A stretch of DNA of 64,000 nucleotides from an uncultured Arachnia sp. (GTDB lineage Bacteria; Actinomycetota; Actinomycetes; Propionibacteriales; Propionibacteriaceae), in contig CANLTJ010000001.1 in NCBI GenBank assembly GCA_947493995.1, positions 434,001 through 498,000 of the forward strand, written 5' to 3'. The position numbers and the translations under genes are program-made. Shown one piece after another: positions 8,639-20,302 of the stretch; the stretch's first letter is position 1, and every line of letters begins with the position of its first letter. The notes beneath the pieces were generated by a model. That model saw nothing but the letters and a program-made list of their open reading frames with translations. It was not told the origin of the DNA and did no database searches.

Positions 8639-9067
8639 TCACCCAACGATCCGGCGCAACCCCACCGAGTAGGCAATCTTCGCGACGACCGCAGCCGCAG
8701 GACGCAGCACTCCGGGCAGCCACGCCGGCCGTAGGCTCTGTCGCCACACCACCACTGTGCCGGTGGGGACCTGTTCGACGGAGGCTTCCACGAGCCCGGC
8801 CACGGGGCCGAACTTTTCCACCACCAATCGGCCAGGATGCTCTCGGCTGGGGGCGTCTGCCCTGGCCACGAGCATGCGGTCGTTGACGTGCAGTGGGCCG
8901 AGCGAGGTTTCACCCACGAAGCGCAGACCCTCCCGCATATGATCCCGCACCGGGGTGACCCGGGTCAGAGGAATGGCGGCGGAGTGCGCGTCCAGATCCG
9001 TCAGACGGGACCACACCACATCGGCGGCTTCCGGAATCCGAAGCCGGATCTCGAAGGTGTCCTTCAT
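8639..9067 (-). CDS. SRPBCC family protein
   Basis: 142 aa starting MKDTFEIRLRIPEAADVVW. The alternating pattern and the WSRLTDLDAHSAAIPLTRV segment fit the START/SRPBCC hydrophobic-pocket fold (polyketide cyclase/coenzyme Q binding-like). No catalytic residues are recognisable, so a lipid or aromatic ligand-binding role is only likely. The start overlaps the stop of the FAD oxidoreductase gene (ATGA), suggesting a shared substrate. Confidence 0.75.
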   Translation of the reverse strand: MKDTFEIRLRIPEAADVVWSRLTDLDAHSAAIPLTRVTPVRDHMREGLRFVGETSLGPLHVNDRMLVARADAPSREHPGRLVVEKFGPVAGLVEASVEQVPTGTVVVWRQSLRPAWLPGVLRPAAAVVAKIAYSVGLRRIVG

Positions 9068-10269
9068 CGCTGCGGCTCCCGTACCTTGGGTTGCGCCGAG
9101 CCGACGGAGCGGGCGGCAGCAGCACCGCTGGCCATGGCACCCTGAATGGAGGCCTCTCCCGTGTCCCCGGCCACGACAATGCCTGGTTGGTCACTCGTCA
9201 GCGGTGTGGCGCCGGGGGCGATGTGGGGCAGGGCGTCGTGGATGTCGTGACGTGTCAGGAGCCGCCATTGCGGATCATCGACGCCTACGATGTCCGCACC
9301 CCGCATCTTGGCCTCATCGTCGGTGAGCCCGTGGTCGCCGACGGCCGTGACCTGCACGAGGTGCTGGCCAGCCGGGGCATACGAGGGACAGACTTCTGTG
9401 ATGACTGAGGTGTTGGTGATCACCGCATCGTCGCGGATGTCGAGATACAGGAACTTGCTCTCACTCGGACGATGCTGCGTCGCGAACCACCAGGTGGTCA
9501 GGGAGTGCATTGCCGGTTCCGGGCGTCCGAGCAGTCGAGCCGTGGCGCGGGGTCCCGCGGCGAGGACGATCTGGTCGGCCAGGAGACGATCTCCGGCAGC
9601 CGTGACGGCCACCTTCTGGCCCCCGTAGGTTTCCAGCGCCACCACCTCGGCCTCGTAGCGAATGCTGTCGCTAAGAGGCTCGGCCAGTTGGTGCGCGATC
9701 GCAGCCATTCCCTGCGCGGGCAACGACGGCGACCCCTTGGCGAAGTACCACGCGAGTTGACGGGCGAACGGCGCGGAAACACCCAGGTCCCGGTCCCCCA
9801 CCACGCCCTGGAAGAATCTGTCGATAACACGGCGCAGCGAGGTGCTGAAGCCAGCCTTCTCCAGGCTGGCCGCGAGCGTCAGGCCGCCATCCTTGGAGAG
9901 TCTGAGCCACGCGTAGGCGGCCCTGATGTCGTGCAGGGTGAGCGTGCCGCGCAGCAATCCCAGGATGCGTGCGGGATGGTGACTCGGATCGGCCAGCACC
10001 TCCACACCCTGCGAGTCGCGCACAGACACGCCACGACCCCACGCGTGCAGGTCGAGCGCCTTGAGGTTCAGCGCCTTTCTCGCCTCGGGATAGGCGGGAT
10101 TCAGCAGCTGGAAGCCCCTGTCACAACGGAAGCCGTCCACCAGGTCTGTGGCGACGCGACCGCCGGGATGCGACGAGGCCTCCACCACCTCGACGTCCCA
10201 TCCCTGTTGCACCAGCAGCCCGGCAGCGCGCAGTCCGGCGATTCCTGCTCCAATGACCAGTGCCTGCAT
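9064..10269 (-). CDS. FAD-dependent amine oxidase/phytoene dehydrogenase-like protein
   Basis: 401 aa from ATG 10269, chosen because AGAAGGAGA lies just upstream; a longer reading (14 more residues) starts inside repeat sequence. The N-terminus carries the dinucleotide-binding motif VIGAGIAGLRAAGLL followed by EASSHPGGRV, and a second FAD contact GIVVAGDTGEASIQGAMASG near the C-terminus. This pattern is that of NAD(P)/FAD-binding proteins of the protoporphyrinogen oxidase/phytoene desaturase superfamily. Substrate unknown; paired with the SRPBCC gene. Confidence 0.88.
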   Translation of the reverse strand: MQALVIGAGIAGLRAAGLLVQQGWDVEVVEASSHPGGRVATDLVDGFRCDRGFQLLNPAYPEARKALNLKALDLHAWGRGVSVRDSQGVEVLADPSHHPARILGLLRGTLTLHDIRAAYAWLRLSKDGGLTLAASLEKAGFSTSLRRVIDRFFQGVVGDRDLGVSAPFARQLAWYFAKGSPSLPAQGMAAIAHQLAEPLSDSIRYEAEVVALETYGGQKVAVTAAGDRLLADQIVLAAGPRATARLLGRPEPAMHSLTTWWFATQHRPSESKFLYLDIRDDAVITNTSVITEVCPSYAPAGQHLVQVTAVGDHGLTDDEAKMRGADIVGVDDPQWRLLTRHDIHDALPHIAPGATPLTSDQPGIVVAGDTGEASIQGAMASGAAAARSVGSAQPKVREPQR

Positions 10270-10299
10270 CTCGTCGTCTCCTTCTGCCTTAGCGAACCT

Positions 10300-10446
10300 C
10301 TGATCAATCATGTCCTAGCTGCGGCGCACCGGATCGGGCGATCTGGCGCCCCACCATCTGGATATGGACAGCCAGTACACACACCAGATGTCGTAACACC
10401 ATCTCATCCCGCCCGCCACGTCCTCGCCGAGAACAGCATTGATCAG
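10300..10446 (+). repeat. Dispersed ~150-bp element, copy A
   Basis: Bounded by CTGATCAAT at the left and ATTGATCAG at the right (perfect 9-bp terminal inverted repeat, extended imperfectly outwards). The interior contains CTGCGGCGCACCGGATCG, a CATCTGG...CCAGATG stem and ACACCATCTCATCCCGCC. It is about 85-90% identical by eye to the copy at 14760-14907 and, inverted, to 37120-37262. It lies between the chorismate mutase and FAD enzyme genes and contains no convincing ORF. Confidence 0.85.
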
Positions 10447-10469
10447 CGCTTCCTTAGTGGTTCAGTGTC

Positions 10470-10769
10470 TCAGGTCTTCTCGGCCCTGATCTGTTCGTGG
10501 TGGCGTACCACCTCGGCCACGATGAAGTTCAGGAACTTCTCGGCCAGTTCGGGATCCAGTTGCGCCTCGCTGGCCAGGGCTCGCAGGCGCTGGATCTGCG
10601 CCGCCTCCCGTGCGGGATCTGCAGGTGGCAGGCCAGCCGCCGCTTTCAGGAGCCCCACCTGCTGGGTCACCTTGAAACGCTCGGCCAGCAGGTGGACCAG
10701 TGCCGAATCCATGTTGTCGATGCTGCCGCGGAGCCGCTCCAGCTCGGCGCGTGCCTGTTGCGGATCCAT
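10470..10769 (-). CDS. Chorismate mutase, AroQ type
   Basis: 99 aa all-helical protein: LERLRGSIDNMDSALVHLLAERFKVTQQVGLLK, then FLNFIVAEVVRHHEQI. The N-terminal Arg, the LLAERF..V..VG..K helix and C-terminal helix are the AroQ-fold signature of the enzyme that converts chorismate to prephenate (phenylalanine and tyrosine synthesis). It ends the transcription unit guaB3-chorismate mutase, starting one base after the guaB3 stop. Confidence 0.87.
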   Translation of the reverse strand: MDPQQARAELERLRGSIDNMDSALVHLLAERFKVTQQVGLLKAAAGLPPADPAREAAQIQRLRALASEAQLDPELAEKFLNFIVAEVVRHHEQIRAEKT

Positions 10770-10770
10770 G

Positions 10771-11874
10771 TCAGTGCAGGATCAGGTCGATGCGTTGGAA
10801 CGACTTGATCTCGGTGTAGCCCGTCAGCGCCATGGCCTTGCGCAGCCCGCCGGCCAGGTTCATGGTGCCGTCCGGCACGTGGGAGGGGCCATTGACCACT
10901 TCCTCCAGTGAACCCACCTGGTCGAAGAAGACACGTTCACCTCGCGGAAGCGTGGCGTGCCAGGCTTCCGGCCCCCAGTGCCACCCGCGGCCCGGTGCCT
11001 CCGTGGCACGGGCCAGGGGTGAGCCCACCATCACGGCGTCGGCGCCGCAGGCGATGGCTTTGGCGACGTCCCCGGATCGTCCGACGGCGCCGTCGGCAAT
11101 GAGGTGGACGTAGCGGCCGCCGGATTCTTCCAGGTAGTCGCGACGGGCCTCGGCAACATCGGCGACGGCCGACGCCATCGGCACCTCGATGCCCAACACC
11201 GATCGGGTGGTGTGCGCAGCGCCGCCCCCGAAGCCCACGAGCACGCCTGCCGCGCCTGCCCTCATCAGGTGCAACGCGGTCCTGTACGTGGCGCAGCCAC
11301 CCACGATCACGGGCGTCTCGAAACCGTAGATGAACTCCTTCAGATTGAGCGTCTCGTCCGAATCGTCGACGTGCTCGGCGGAGACGGTGGTGCCGCGAAC
11401 CATGAAGAAATCGAGGCCCGCCTTCTCCACGACCGAAGCGAACTCCAGCGTGTTGGCAGGCGTGAGTGCGCCCGCTACGGGAACCCCGGCGTCGCGAATC
11501 TCCTGAAGACGCCGTGCGATCAGCTCGCCCTTGACCGGCTCCGCATAGATCTGCTGCATCCGACGCGTGGCTGTCACCTGATCCATGGGCTCCGTGAGCT
11601 GCTCGTACTGGCTGGACGGGTCCTCGTACCGGGTCCAGAGACCTTCCAGATTCAGCACGCCCATCCCGCCGAGCTGCCCCATCCGGATCGCGGTGGCCGG
11701 TGACATGACCGAATCCATGGGAGCGGCGACGATCGGCGTCTCAAAGGTCACCGCGTCGATCTTCCAGGACAGGTCCACCTCATGCTCGCTGCGCGTGCGG
11801 CGCGTCGGCGCGATGGCGACGTCGTCGAAGGAGTGGGCACGGGTCGCGCGTTTGCTGCGTCCGAGCTCGTACAT
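10771..11874 (-). CDS. GuaB3 family IMP dehydrogenase-related protein
   Basis: 367 aa lacking CBS domains. The TIM-barrel parts FETPIVAAPMDSVMSP, VIVGGCATYRTALHLM and GACADAVMVGSPLARATE-like sequence near the C-terminus are IMPDH-type, but the loop where true IMPDH has its catalytic Cys reads GFGGGAAHTTRSVLG, the form usual in the actinobacterial GuaB3 group. Its reaction is therefore less certain than that of GuaB; a purine-nucleotide oxidoreductase role is likely. It lies 23 bases downstream of guaB in the same direction. Confidence 0.9.
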   Translation of the reverse strand: MYELGRSKRATRAHSFDDVAIAPTRRTRSEHEVDLSWKIDAVTFETPIVAAPMDSVMSPATAIRMGQLGGMGVLNLEGLWTRYEDPSSQYEQLTEPMDQVTATRRMQQIYAEPVKGELIARRLQEIRDAGVPVAGALTPANTLEFASVVEKAGLDFFMVRGTTVSAEHVDDSDETLNLKEFIYGFETPVIVGGCATYRTALHLMRAGAAGVLVGFGGGAAHTTRSVLGIEVPMASAVADVAEARRDYLEESGGRYVHLIADGAVGRSGDVAKAIACGADAVMVGSPLARATEAPGRGWHWGPEAWHATLPRGERVFFDQVGSLEEVVNGPSHVPDGTMNLAGGLRKAMALTGYTEIKSFQRIDLILH

Positions 11875-11897
11875 GGTGCTGCTCCTAGCCCGGGCGC

Positions 11898-14194
<2,297 letters not shown>

Positions 14195-14458
14195 CCTCTT
14201 CGACCCAGGCGTCCCGGACGTGCAGAACAATCAGCCGCCACAAGGCATGGAAGGCCCGAATGAGACCCACGGGGCGGCCCCAGCACTCGCACGAATTCGA
14301 AGAACAAGAATTACGCAAGGGTCATTTAAACAATTCTGGGATGACTAAAATCGCCTTCCATACGTGCATCACACCTAGTCAGATCAGGCTTGCCTTCCTT
14401 GCCAGAGGGCTTCTTCGGGTCTAGCCTTCAAGTAATTCGACAACAAAGGAGACTCGCC

Positions 14459-14734
14459 ATGAGCACCGTCACCGCCGTCAATTCCTGCGCCACCACCTCG
14501 TGTGCCTACAACACCGATGGTTGCACCGCTTTCGCCGTCACCATCGGCGGGTCTGACAAGGCCTCCTGCGCCACGTTCGTGTCGCTCGACGCGCGCGGCG
14601 GACTCCCGACCGCCGACGGTCATGTGGGCGCCTGCCAGCGTCTGGAATGCGTGCACAACAAGGACCTGATGTGCACAGCTGAGGGGATCGACGTCTCCGA
14701 CAGCGCTGCGTGCCTCACCTACGAGGCCCGCTGA
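14459..14734 (+). CDS. DUF1540 cysteine-rich small protein
   Basis: 91 aa starting MSTVTAVNSCATTSCAYNTDG, with AAAGGA seven bases upstream. Two similar cysteine units are visible: C-x4-C-x6-C...C-x-TF and C-x4-C-x6-C...C-x-TY. Each matches the DUF1540 pattern, thought to be a small metal-binding fold. Function is unknown. It stands alone on the plus strand, immediately followed by repeat copy B. Confidence 0.8.
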   Translation: MSTVTAVNSCATTSCAYNTDGCTAFAVTIGGSDKASCATFVSLDARGGLPTADGHVGACQRLECVHNKDLMCTAEGIDVSDSAACLTYEAR

Positions 14735-14759
14735 TCAGCACCTGACTGGTAGGGAACCA

Positions 14760-14907
14760 CTGATCAATCATGTCCTGGCTGCGGCGCACCGGATCGGACG
14801 ATCTGGCGCCCCAACATCTGGATATGGACATCCAGTACACGTACCAGATGTCGTGACACCATCTCATCCCGCCCGGCCAAGTCCTCGTCGAGAACAGCAT
14901 TGATCAG
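14760..14907 (+). repeat. Dispersed ~150-bp element, copy B
   Basis: Same family and orientation as copy A: CTGATCAAT at 14760-14768, ATTGATCAG at 14899-14907, interior CTGCGGCGCACCGGATCG and ACACCATCTCATCCCGCC. It ends 24 bases before the stop codon of the iron-box gene and lies directly after the DUF1540 gene. The outer flanks TAGGGAACCA and TAGGGGAGGCG extend the inverted repeat imperfectly. Confidence 0.85.
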
Positions 14908-14930
14908 CGCCTCCCCTAGGGATGCGCGCG

Positions 14931-15737
14931 TTACCCAGACGAGTCGGTCAGCGCGCCGAGCGCGATCCGCATCAGGACATCCAGCTGCGCACCGACCTCT
15001 GACCGGCTGTGGGCGCAGCGCCCGAAACTGGCGAACACGGTCAGCAGCTCGTCTTGTCCGACGAACATGAGCGTTATCCCTGTCGGGTCGATGTCGACAC
15101 AGAAGACTCGATCGGCGGTGCGCGAGCACGCTCCGGGCAGCGGCGCCTTGCTCGCGACAATCCCGGGCACAGTCCCGAGGAGAACGGCCCAGATCAGGTC
15201 TTTGAGCTCCGTCTCCTCATAACTCGCGACCGAGTCGAAGGCGGCACACTCATCCTCGATCACCGCGGGCGCCTTGGACAGTTCCTCGGAGGGAACGACG
15301 GTGGCGCCGTCCATGTCGTGCAGCACAATGCGCTCCGGGTGGATGAAACCAAGCCGCGCATCGGAGGCTTCGATGGCTGCCCGCACGGTGGAGGGCAGTG
15401 ATCCCTCCTGAAGCCTTGCCTCCGTCTCCGCGGCATTCCCCCACGACAGCCCGCCCAAGAGGTGGACCGAAGCCGCGACGATAGTCACCGCCGGATTGGG
15501 CGCCTGCTTGACCGCGTCCATGCGCACGTCGGTGGGGCTCCCGTGCGGGATCTCGGCGAGGGCTCCCGTCGGGTATGCGGCCACCACCAGACACCCATCG
15601 TCAGTCAGGCCATGGGCGATGATCGGCAGCGACTCACCGAGCCTGTATGCGTGCACGGTGGCGGCCGCCGAACCACCGAGAAGACGCCCGGCTGTCGACC
15701 GCGCATGGGTGGTCGTCGTGGCGTCATGAGTGGCCAT
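14931..15737 (-). CDS. DUF2470-like protein, predicted iron-regulated
   Basis: 268 aa. The layout (N-terminal split-barrel-like part with VHAYRLGESLPIIAHGL and DVRMDAVKQAPNPAVTIVAAS; C-terminal part with ELKDLIWAVLLGTVPG and VFCVDIDPTGITLMF) resembles actinobacterial DUF2470 proteins related to heme-degrading HugZ/PPOX enzymes. A DtxR/IdeR-type iron box lies 68 bases upstream, which supports a role in iron or heme handling. Heme binding itself is not visible in the sequence, and the family call is tentative. Confidence 0.6.
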   Translation of the reverse strand: MATHDATTTTHARSTAGRLLGGSAAATVHAYRLGESLPIIAHGLTDDGCLVVAAYPTGALAEIPHGSPTDVRMDAVKQAPNPAVTIVAASVHLLGGLSWGNAAETEARLQEGSLPSTVRAAIEASDARLGFIHPERIVLHDMDGATVVPSEELSKAPAVIEDECAAFDSVASYEETELKDLIWAVLLGTVPGIVASKAPLPGACSRTADRVFCVDIDPTGITLMFVGQDELLTVFASFGRCAHSRSEVGAQLDVLMRIALGALTDSSG

Positions 15738-15804
15738 GCATCGATTCCTTCTTCGTGATGAACTCTCGGTGGCTTTTCATCACGTGAACCGTGCGAATTG
15801 CCAA

Positions 15805-15823
15805 CTAAGGCAAGCTAACCTAA
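15805..15823 (-). promoter_or_regulatory. DtxR/IdeR iron box
   Basis: On the minus strand the 19 bases read TTAGGTTAGCTTGCCTTAG, close to the interrupted palindrome TTAGGTTAG-C-CTAACCTAA bound by iron-loaded DtxR/IdeR. It is 68 bases before the start of the DUF2470-like gene. Repression under iron-replete conditions is inferred. Confidence 0.7.
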
Positions 15824-15896
15824 ACATGCCCTCGGTCCAACCCCTCCCACAGAATGAGACGGCCTCGCACCGTACCTGCAATAGGTGTTCCACAGG

Positions 15897-15951
15897 ATGG
15901 AGTTTCAGGGCACTCGCGGTCGTATGGACCGCGAGTGCCTTGAAACTCCAT
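15897..15951. terminator. Very long hairpin, 25-bp arms
   Basis: Arms 15897-15921 and 15927-15951 pair along 25 bp with one mismatch around a five-base loop (GTATG). The outer part reads ATGGAGTTTC and the inner part GGCACTCGCGGTC. No T-run follows on either strand, so it may be a bidirectional transcription block or an inserted palindromic unit rather than a classical terminator. It lies in the intergenic space between the iron-box promoter and groEL's 3' end. Confidence 0.6.
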
Positions 15952-15960
15952 CACCCGGGA

Positions 15961-16005
15961 CAGTGCCCACGCCGGGAACGAGACACTGCCCGCGCAGGGA
16001 ACGAC
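15961..16005. repeat. Imperfect 22-24-bp tandem duplication
   Basis: Two adjacent similar units: CAGTGCCCACGCCGGGAACG followed by AGA, then CACTGCCCGCGCAGGGAACG followed by ACGA. They sit between the long hairpin and the groEL terminator. No function is apparent. Confidence 0.45.
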
Positions 16006-16040
16006 GAGAGGACCCCGAGGCGGCGCCTCGAGGTCCTCTC
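16006..16040 (-). terminator. Terminator hairpin of groEL
   Basis: 16-bp arms (GAGAGGACCCCGAGGC and GCCTCGAGGTCCTCTC, one mismatch) around a GGC loop, 18 bases beyond the groEL stop codon. No strong U-tract follows, as is common for actinobacterial terminators. Confidence 0.75.
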
Positions 16041-16058
16041 GCAATCAGCTGGGGTGAC

Positions 16059-17648
<1,590 letters not shown>

Positions 17649-17702
17649 CTAGGCTCCTATCCGGCGACGGAGTCGCCCCTGTAAGGCGATTTGTTCCGTA
17701 CG

Positions 17703-17982
17703 TTCGAGCAATTATTCAAAGTTGTCCCCGAGCTGAGCGAGCTTCACTTGCGAAGCGCACTGAGCGGGGGTTGTTCCCCGTCTGAGCGGGCCCTACTCGC
17801 GAAGCGAGTCCGGGAAACGCGACGGAGTCGCCTGTTTCCCGGAAATCGAATCGCGCGAGCGAAGCGAGCTCAAGCGGGGGCGTAAGCCCCCGACCGGGGT
17901 CCACGGGGCGGAGCCCCGTGCGGGGGGTACACGGGGGGCTTGCCCCCCCCCTGGGGGGGTACCCGGGGGCGGCGCCCCGTGC
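17703..17982. repeat. Dense array of small GC-rich hairpins between groES and groEL
   Basis: About 280 bases consist almost wholly of short palindromes with GAA, GGA or GTAA loops, for example ACTCGC-gaa-GCGAGT (17795-17809), CGGGGGC-gtaa-GCCCCCG (17875-17892) and CACGGGGC-gga-GCCCCGTG (17902-17920), followed by G-rich/C-rich runs to the groES stop. At least six separate stems are visible. No ORF is supported here. It could attenuate or process the groES-groEL message. Confidence 0.8.
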
Positions 17983-17983
17983 G

Positions 17984-18280
17984 TTACTTCGAGACGACGG
18001 CGAGGATGTCGCGGGCATTCAGGAGCAGGTACTCCTGGCCGTCGTACTTGACCTCAGTGCCGCCGTACTTGGAGAAGATGACGACGTCGCCCTCAGCGAC
18101 ATCCATGGGCACGCGCTTGCCCTTGTCATCGGTGCGGCCGGGACCGATCGCCTTGACGCGGCCTTCCTGCGGCTTCTCCTTGGCGGTGTCCGGGATGACC
18201 AGGCCTGAAGCGGTGGTCTGTTCGGCTTCGAGGGGAGCAACGAGGACTCGGTCCTCGAGCGGCTTGATCGTGGTTGCCAC
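17984..18280 (-). CDS. groES: Co-chaperonin GroES
   Basis: 98 aa: starts [20 protein letters not shown], has the mobile-loop region [21 protein letters not shown] and the ending [13 protein letters not shown]. It forms the heptameric lid of GroEL. It is the first gene of the groES-groEL unit, with two CIRCE-type operators upstream. Confidence 0.97.
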   Translation of the reverse strand: MATTIKPLEDRVLVAPLEAEQTTASGLVIPDTAKEKPQEGRVKAIGPGRTDDKGKRVPMDVAEGDVVIFSKYGGTEVKYDGQEYLLLNARDILAVVSK

Positions 18281-18381
18281 GTCAAACCCCTTTCTGTAGA
18301 CGTCCGGCTGAGCCGGTGATGTTCTGGGTTTATGGGTACTGCCACGTGAATGGAAACGTCGTCGCGGTCCGTCCCATCACG

Positions 18382-18408
18382 CTGGCACCCGGAGAGTCCG
18401 AGTGCCAA
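18382..18408. promoter_or_regulatory. CIRCE-like HrcA operator (upstream of groES)
   Basis: Reads CTGGCACCC - 9 bases - GAGTGCCAA, a slightly imperfect form of TTAGCACTC-N9-GAGTGCTAA, the HrcA operator of heat-shock genes. It lies 102 bases before groES and is the nearer of two copies. Confidence 0.75.
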
Positions 18409-18427
18409 TGGACAAACTACACCGGAC

Positions 18428-18454
18428 TTAGCACTCGCTCAACCCGAGTGCCAG
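18428..18454. promoter_or_regulatory. CIRCE HrcA operator (second copy)
   Basis: Reads TTAGCACTC - 9 bases - GAGTGCCAG, a near-consensus CIRCE element. Its centre is 46 bases from the other copy, about four to four and a half helical turns. HrcA repression relieved by heat stress is the expected control of groESL. Confidence 0.85.
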
Positions 18455-18542
18455 ATGGGAGCGGCTCGAGGGCCGGGGCGGACTCGGGTTCCGTGCAGCT
18501 CCCTGCGTGAGGAGGAGGCGCCAGGAAGCACTGCCCGGGGGG

Positions 18543-20291
18543 CTACAGCGATCGCTCTCGTGTATCGAACTCCACGATCTCGTCGCCCAGTTCTGCCAAC
18601 AAGGCATGTCGGGCCTCGCGACGGCGTCTCTGTTCGATCGGGTCGGGCACCGGAGCGGCCGCAATCAGCCGCTTGGTGTACTCCTCCCGCGGATACATCA
18701 ACACCTGCTCACGGTCGCCGCGCTCAACCACCTTTCCGTACTGCATCACCACGACACGATGTGCCAGGGAGTCAATGACGGCCAGGTCGTGGCTGATGAA
18801 CAGGCACGCAAACCCGAACTGGGTCTGCAGCTCGATCAGCATTGCCAGCACCGAGGCTTGCACGGACACGTCCAGCGCGGACGTGGGTTCGTCTGCGATC
18901 AACAGGTCCGGCTGCAGGGACAGCGCCCGTGCGATGGAGACCCGCTGGCGCTGGCCGCCGGAGAGTTCGTGCGGGTAGCGGTTGTAGGCACTTCTGGGAA
19001 GGTGCACGGCTTCCAGCAGGTCCAGGACCTTCTGTTCCCGCTCTTTGCCCTTGGCCACCTTGTGCACGCTCATGGGCTCGGCAATGACATCGCCCACTGG
19101 GAGGCGGGGGTTCAATGACGCGGCGGGATCCTGGAAGATCACACCGATGCGTTTGCGCAGCTCATTGGCCGCTTTGCCCTTGGTGCTGAGCGCCTCGGTG
19201 TCCAGCACGCGCACCTCACCCCTGGTAGAGGGGATCAGGCCCAGGAGCGCTCGTCCGATGGTGGACTTGCCGGATCCGGACTCTCCGACAAGCCCGACGA
19301 TCTCGCCGCGCTTCACATCGAGCGACACCCCGTCCACGGCCCGGAAGGGTTTCTTGCCCTCCCTTTTGTAGTCGACGACGAGGTCTTTCACCTCGAGTGC
19401 CATGCCAGCATCCGGCGCCACGGGGTTGGGAGCCGTGCCGAACTGACCATGTCCTTCTCCCAGGTGGGGGACGGCGCTGAGGAGTCTGCGTGTGTAGGGA
19501 TGCTGGGGGTTGAGAAGCACTTCCTCCGCGGTTCCGCGCTCGACGATGTCGCCCTTGAACATGACAGCAACCCGATCCGCCATGTCCGCCACGACGCCCA
19601 TGTTGTGGGTGATGAGCAGGATGCCGGTGTTCAGCTTGTCCTTCAGGGAGCGCAGCAGGTCCAGGATGTCCGCCTGCACCGTGACGTCCAGCGCGGTGGT
19701 GGGTTCGTCGGCGATGATGATTTCCGGGTCGCAGGTGAGTGCCATGGCAATGACGACGCGTTGACGCATACCTCCCGAGAGCTCATGGGGGTACTCGTTC
19801 GCCCTCCGCTCCGCGGCGGGGATGCCCACTGAGTCCAGCAACTGCACGGCACGGTCCCAGGCCTGTCTGCCGTGGGCGATGTCGTGCACTTCCATGGACT
19901 CGATCAGCTGTTCACCGATCTTGATGACGGGGTTGAGTGCTGTCATGGGTTCTTGGAAAACCATGGCGACGCGGCGGCCCCGGATGGAGCGCAGCGCACG
20001 GGTGGACATCTCGCTGATGACGTTGTCGGCCACCTGCGTCTTGCCACCAATGCGTGCTGACTTGGGCAGCAACCCGAGGGCGGTGGTGGCGGTGACGGAT
20101 TTGCCGGAACCGGATTCCCCAACAAGCGCAACGACCTCACCGGGCATCACCTCAAGGTCCAGTCCCTTGACGGCATGGACGCGGCCGAATTCGGTTTTGA
20201 AGTTGACATCCAGTTCCGTGAACTTCAGAACCGGATCGGTCACAGGGTTGTACCCGGAGGAGGTGCTGTTCTCGGGATAGACAGTGCTCAT
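18543..20291 (-). CDS. Oligopeptide ABC transporter, fused ATPase (OppD-OppF)
   Basis: 582 aa carrying two full ATP-binding domains. Domain 1 has VGESGSGKSVTATTALG, LSGGMRQRVVIAMAL and IIADEPTTALDVTVQ; domain 2 has VGESGSGKSTIGRALLG, LSGGQRQRVSIARAL and LIADEPTSALDVSVQ. All catalytic motifs are intact. It is the last gene of the dipeptide/oligopeptide importer operon, 11 bases after the OppC-type permease, and supplies both ATPases of the complex in one chain. Confidence 0.94.
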   Translation of the reverse strand: MSTVYPENSTSSGYNPVTDPVLKFTELDVNFKTEFGRVHAVKGLDLEVMPGEVVALVGESGSGKSVTATTALGLLPKSARIGGKTQVADNVISEMSTRALRSIRGRRVAMVFQEPMTALNPVIKIGEQLIESMEVHDIAHGRQAWDRAVQLLDSVGIPAAERRANEYPHELSGGMRQRVVIAMALTCDPEIIIADEPTTALDVTVQADILDLLRSLKDKLNTGILLITHNMGVVADMADRVAVMFKGDIVERGTAEEVLLNPQHPYTRRLLSAVPHLGEGHGQFGTAPNPVAPDAGMALEVKDLVVDYKREGKKPFRAVDGVSLDVKRGEIVGLVGESGSGKSTIGRALLGLIPSTRGEVRVLDTEALSTKGKAANELRKRIGVIFQDPAASLNPRLPVGDVIAEPMSVHKVAKGKEREQKVLDLLEAVHLPRSAYNRYPHELSGGQRQRVSIARALSLQPDLLIADEPTSALDVSVQASVLAMLIELQTQFGFACLFISHDLAVIDSLAHRVVVMQYGKVVERGDREQVLMYPREEYTKRLIAAAPVPDPIEQRRRREARHALLAELGDEIVEFDTRERSL

Positions 20292-20302
20292 GGTTGTGCT
20301 CC

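Noticed and set aside
9472..10911. 479-codon plus-strand ORF across two genes and repeat A
   Set aside because: Crosses two well-supported minus-strand genes and a non-coding repeat; no start signal.
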